64,000 nucleotides of DNA from Pseudomonas sp. HS6 (GTDB taxonomy: Bacteria; Pseudomonadota; Gammaproteobacteria; Pseudomonadales; Pseudomonadaceae), in NCBI RefSeq assembly GCF_023375815.1, contig NZ_CP067412.1, positions 2,914,001 to 2,978,000 on the forward strand, read 5' to 3'. The notes beneath the pieces are model-generated. The model had not been told where the DNA came from and did not search any database. It worked only from the letters and a program-made list of their open reading frames with translations. Made by a program: the position numbers and the translations under genes. Positions 62,272 to 64,000 of this stretch are shown in pieces. Every line of letters starts with the position of its first letter. The stretch's first letter is position 1.

Positions 62272-63306
62272 ATGTTCAAGGGATTTTTTGCAATCGCGGC
62301 GTTGTTGGCCGCGGTTTTTTTCGGGCAGGCGTCTTATGCGGCGTCGCGTTGCGACGTCAATGTACCGACCGAACGGGTCGATCTGGAGCAGGTGAGCCTG
62401 GCGTACCAGAGCATTGGTCGTGCGTCGGATCCGGCGTTGTTGCTGGTGATGGGGCTGGGCGGGCAGTTGATTCACTGGCCGGATGAAGTGGTGGTCGCCC
62501 TGTGTCAGCAGGGCTTTCGGGTGATCCGCTATGACAATCGTGACGTGGGTCTTTCGACCTGGCGTCAGGCGCCGGCCGAGGCCAACCTGACGTTTGAAGT
62601 GCTGCGCTACAAACTCGGCCTGCCGGTGGCGGCGCCCTACAGCCTGACTGACATGGCCGACGATGCGCTGGGCCTGATGGACGCGCTGCACGTCGAGCAA
62701 TTCCACGTGCTCGGCGCGAGCATGGGCGGGATGATCGCCCAGCACCTGGCCGCCATGGCCCCGCAACGGGTCGAGAGCCTGACGCTGATCATGACCAGCT
62801 CCGGCGCCGAAGGCCTGCCGGCGCCGAGTGCAGCGCTGGTGCAATTGCTGTCGCGACGCGGTGCACCCAATCGCGAAGTGGCGTTGGAGCAGCAGGCGGA
62901 TTTGTTGGCGGCGCTGGGCAGTCCGACGGTCACCGATGATCGTCAGATGCTGTTGCATCAGGCGGCGCTGTCCTACGACCGGGCGTTCAACCCCGAAGGC
63001 GTGAAGCGCCAGATCATGGCGATCCTTGCCGAGCCAAGCCGCGTGGCGTTGCTCAATCAGTTACGCGTACCGACGCTGGTGGTGCATGGCACGGCCGATC
63101 CGTTGCTGCCGGTGATGCATGGCGTACATCTGGCGGCGCACATTCGCGGCAGTCAGTTGAAGCTGATTCCGGGTCTGGCCCATCGTTTCCAGGAGGCGTT
63201 CAAGGCGCCGTTGCTGGCGGCGGTGTTGCCGTACTTGCAGCAACACCGTGAAGACACCTCGCACTGGGCGCAGATCGAACCGGTGGCCGAGCGCAATCTG
63301 CTCTAG
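62272..63306 (+). CDS. Secreted alpha/beta-hydrolase-fold protein
   Basis: A 344-residue alpha/beta hydrolase. The ATG at 62272 ([20 protein letters not shown]) gives a signal peptide cut near SYAASRC; a start at 62203 would add 23 residues before the signal and is less likely. The oxyanion-side motif is [10 protein letters not shown], the nucleophile is in [13 protein letters not shown] (G-x-S-x-G, about residue 150), the acid in [11 protein letters not shown] and the His in [10 protein letters not shown]. The substrate is unknown; relatives are esterases or lactonases. The location is probably periplasmic or outer-membrane. It is divergent from the giant toxin gene, with about 210 bases between starts. 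Confidence 0.85.
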   Translation: MFKGFFAIAALLAAVFFGQASYAASRCDVNVPTERVDLEQVSLAYQSIGRASDPALLLVMGLGGQLIHWPDEVVVALCQQGFRVIRYDNRDVGLSTWRQAPAEANLTFEVLRYKLGLPVAAPYSLTDMADDALGLMDALHVEQFHVLGASMGGMIAQHLAAMAPQRVESLTLIMTSSGAEGLPAPSAALVQLLSRRGAPNREVALEQQADLLAALGSPTVTDDRQMLLHQAALSYDRAFNPEGVKRQIMAILAEPSRVALLNQLRVPTLVVHGTADPLLPVMHGVHLAAHIRGSQLKLIPGLAHRFQEAFKAPLLAAVLPYLQQHREDTSHWAQIEPVAERNLL

Positions 63307-63356
63307 CGGGTGTATCGTGCAGGTCTTTGGCCATGATTGAACGCACGAGGTGAGTC

Positions 63357-64000
63357 ATGAGTTCTGCCCTGAAAATCGATTTTGTCAGCGACGTGTCCTG
63401 CCCGTGGTGCGTCGTCGGTCTGTATGGTCTGCTGCGGGCGCTGGAGATTCTGCGCAACGAGGTGCAAGCCGAGATCCGTTTCCAGCCGTTCGAGCTGAAC
63501 CCGAAGATGGGACCGGAAGGGCAGAACATCGGCGAACATATCCATGAAAAATACGGATCGACGCCAGAGCAGTCACAGAAGAATCGTGAAGTGATCCGCT
63601 CCCGTGGCGCCGATGTCGGTTTCAGCTTTCGCACCGATTCCAACAGCCGCATCTACAACACCTTCGATGCTCATCGGCTGCTGCACTGGGCCGGGGAGGA
63701 GGGCTTGCAGTTGCCGTTGAAAGAGGCGCTGTTCAAGGCTTACTTCACCGATGGCGGCAACCCGTCCGATCACTCGCAACTGGCGCAGATTGCCGAAAGC
63801 GTCGGCCTCGACCGACAGCGCGCCGAGACGATTCTGGCATCCGACGAATTCGCCAGCGACGTGCGCAAGGAGGAGCAATTGTGGCTGTCGCGCGGCGTCA
63901 GCTCGGTGCCGACCGTGGTATTCAACGGGCAATACGCGGTCAGCGGTGGCCAGCCGGTCGATACCTTTGTCGGGGCGATCCGGCAGATCATGAGCGAGGC
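63357..64000 (+). CDS. DsbA-family oxidoreductase (FrnE-like), cut by the window edge
   Basis: The first 214 residues of a thioredoxin-fold protein. GAGGTGAG precedes the ATG at 63357. The start MSSALKIDFVSDVSCPWCVV carries the CPWC active site, followed by a helical insertion domain (GEHIHEKYGSTPEQSQKN, SNSRIYNTFDAHRLLHWA). The cis-proline loop SSVPTVVFNGQYAVSGGQP is typical of the 2-hydroxychromene-isomerase/FrnE group. No signal peptide is visible, so it is cytoplasmic. FrnE-like proteins act on disulphides or polyketides in other species; here the role is unknown. The last residues before the edge (AIRQIMSEA) suggest that only a few codons are missing. It lies 51 bases after the hydrolase gene. 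Confidence 0.9.
   Translation, partial: MSSALKIDFVSDVSCPWCVVGLYGLLRALEILRNEVQAEIRFQPFELNPKMGPEGQNIGEHIHEKYGSTPEQSQKNREVIRSRGADVGFSFRTDSNSRIYNTFDAHRLLHWAGEEGLQLPLKEALFKAYFTDGGNPSDHSQLAQIAESVGLDRQRAETILASDEFASDVRKEEQLWLSRGVSSVPTVVFNGQYAVSGGQPVDTFVGAIRQIMSE

Overview
The window reads as the chromosome of a Pseudomonas of the fluorescens lineage. The genome is GC-rich, and the genes are close relatives of known Pseudomonas families: CumA-type multicopper oxidase, an AsrA/Lon paralogue beside an Icp inhibitor, the membrane glucose dehydrogenase Gcd beside an OprB-type porin, MetR/MetE, and DUF6543-type giant toxins. The intergenic spaces carry paired GTGGGAGC... REP sequences typical of this group. 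No rRNA, tRNA, CRISPR array, transposase or prophage gene was seen. Both edges cut genes: a toxin on the left and a DsbA-family protein on the right.

Layout. 0-0.6 kb: N-terminus of a DUF6543 toxin. 0.8-5.6 kb: cumA-tadA, the tRNA wobble-uridine genes cmoA-cmoB, and a lysoplasmalogenase with icp. 5.7-6.8 kb: two AT-rich orphan genes wedged between icp and asrA. 6.9-9.3 kb: the Lon-like protease. 9.3-10.9 kb: a repeat-rich stretch with a long inverted repeat, a (GGT)15 microsatellite, a dispersed repeat, a small Pseudomonas-type gene and a structured leader RNA. 10.9-14.9 kb: gcd and porin. 15.2-17.4 kb: small genes and a PadR/siderophore-interacting-protein pair resembling E. coli YqjI/YqjH. 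17.9-24.9 kb: a CS1/class-5 chaperone-usher pilus operon with two pilin-like subunits and two tip adhesins but only one usher and one chaperone. 24.9-29.8 kb: a DUF6543-LRR-NEL E3 ubiquitin-ligase effector broken by a one-base frameshift in a G run. 30-33 kb: a class A PBP-like protein. 33.6-36.7 kb: an amino-acid permease and a glucosyltransferase-like membrane protein. 36.8-41.9 kb: a GltB-like FMN enzyme and a LuxR regulator/nitrilase-fold hydrolase/APC permease group. 41.9-51.4 kb: a signalling island. 51.5-54 kb: Nudix, LysE, GNAT and metR. 54.2-56.5 kb: metE. 56.5-62.1 kb: an intact giant toxin with three copies of a DUF6543-like motif. 62.3-64 kb: an alpha/beta hydrolase and a DsbA-family protein.

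The strongest candidate for an undescribed system is the signalling island. Five genes on the minus strand are joined end to end by four 4-base overlaps: REC-GGDEF-(degenerate EAL), REC-(variant GGDEF)-EAL, a periplasmic di-haem cytochrome c peroxidase-like protein, a membrane histidine kinase with a large helical periplasmic domain, and a REC-histidine kinase. Three of the proteins share the same unusually long REC module. A divergent gene encodes a REC protein with an HD-GYP-like domain that has lost most of its metal ligands. I infer a circuit that senses peroxide or redox state in the periplasm and controls a split cyclic-di-GMP synthase/phosphodiesterase pair.

The second theme is host interaction. 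Three DUF6543-family toxins and a two-tip pilus lie within 62 kb, and the toxin with the clearest biochemical activity (NEL ubiquitin ligase) is frameshifted at a homopolymer.
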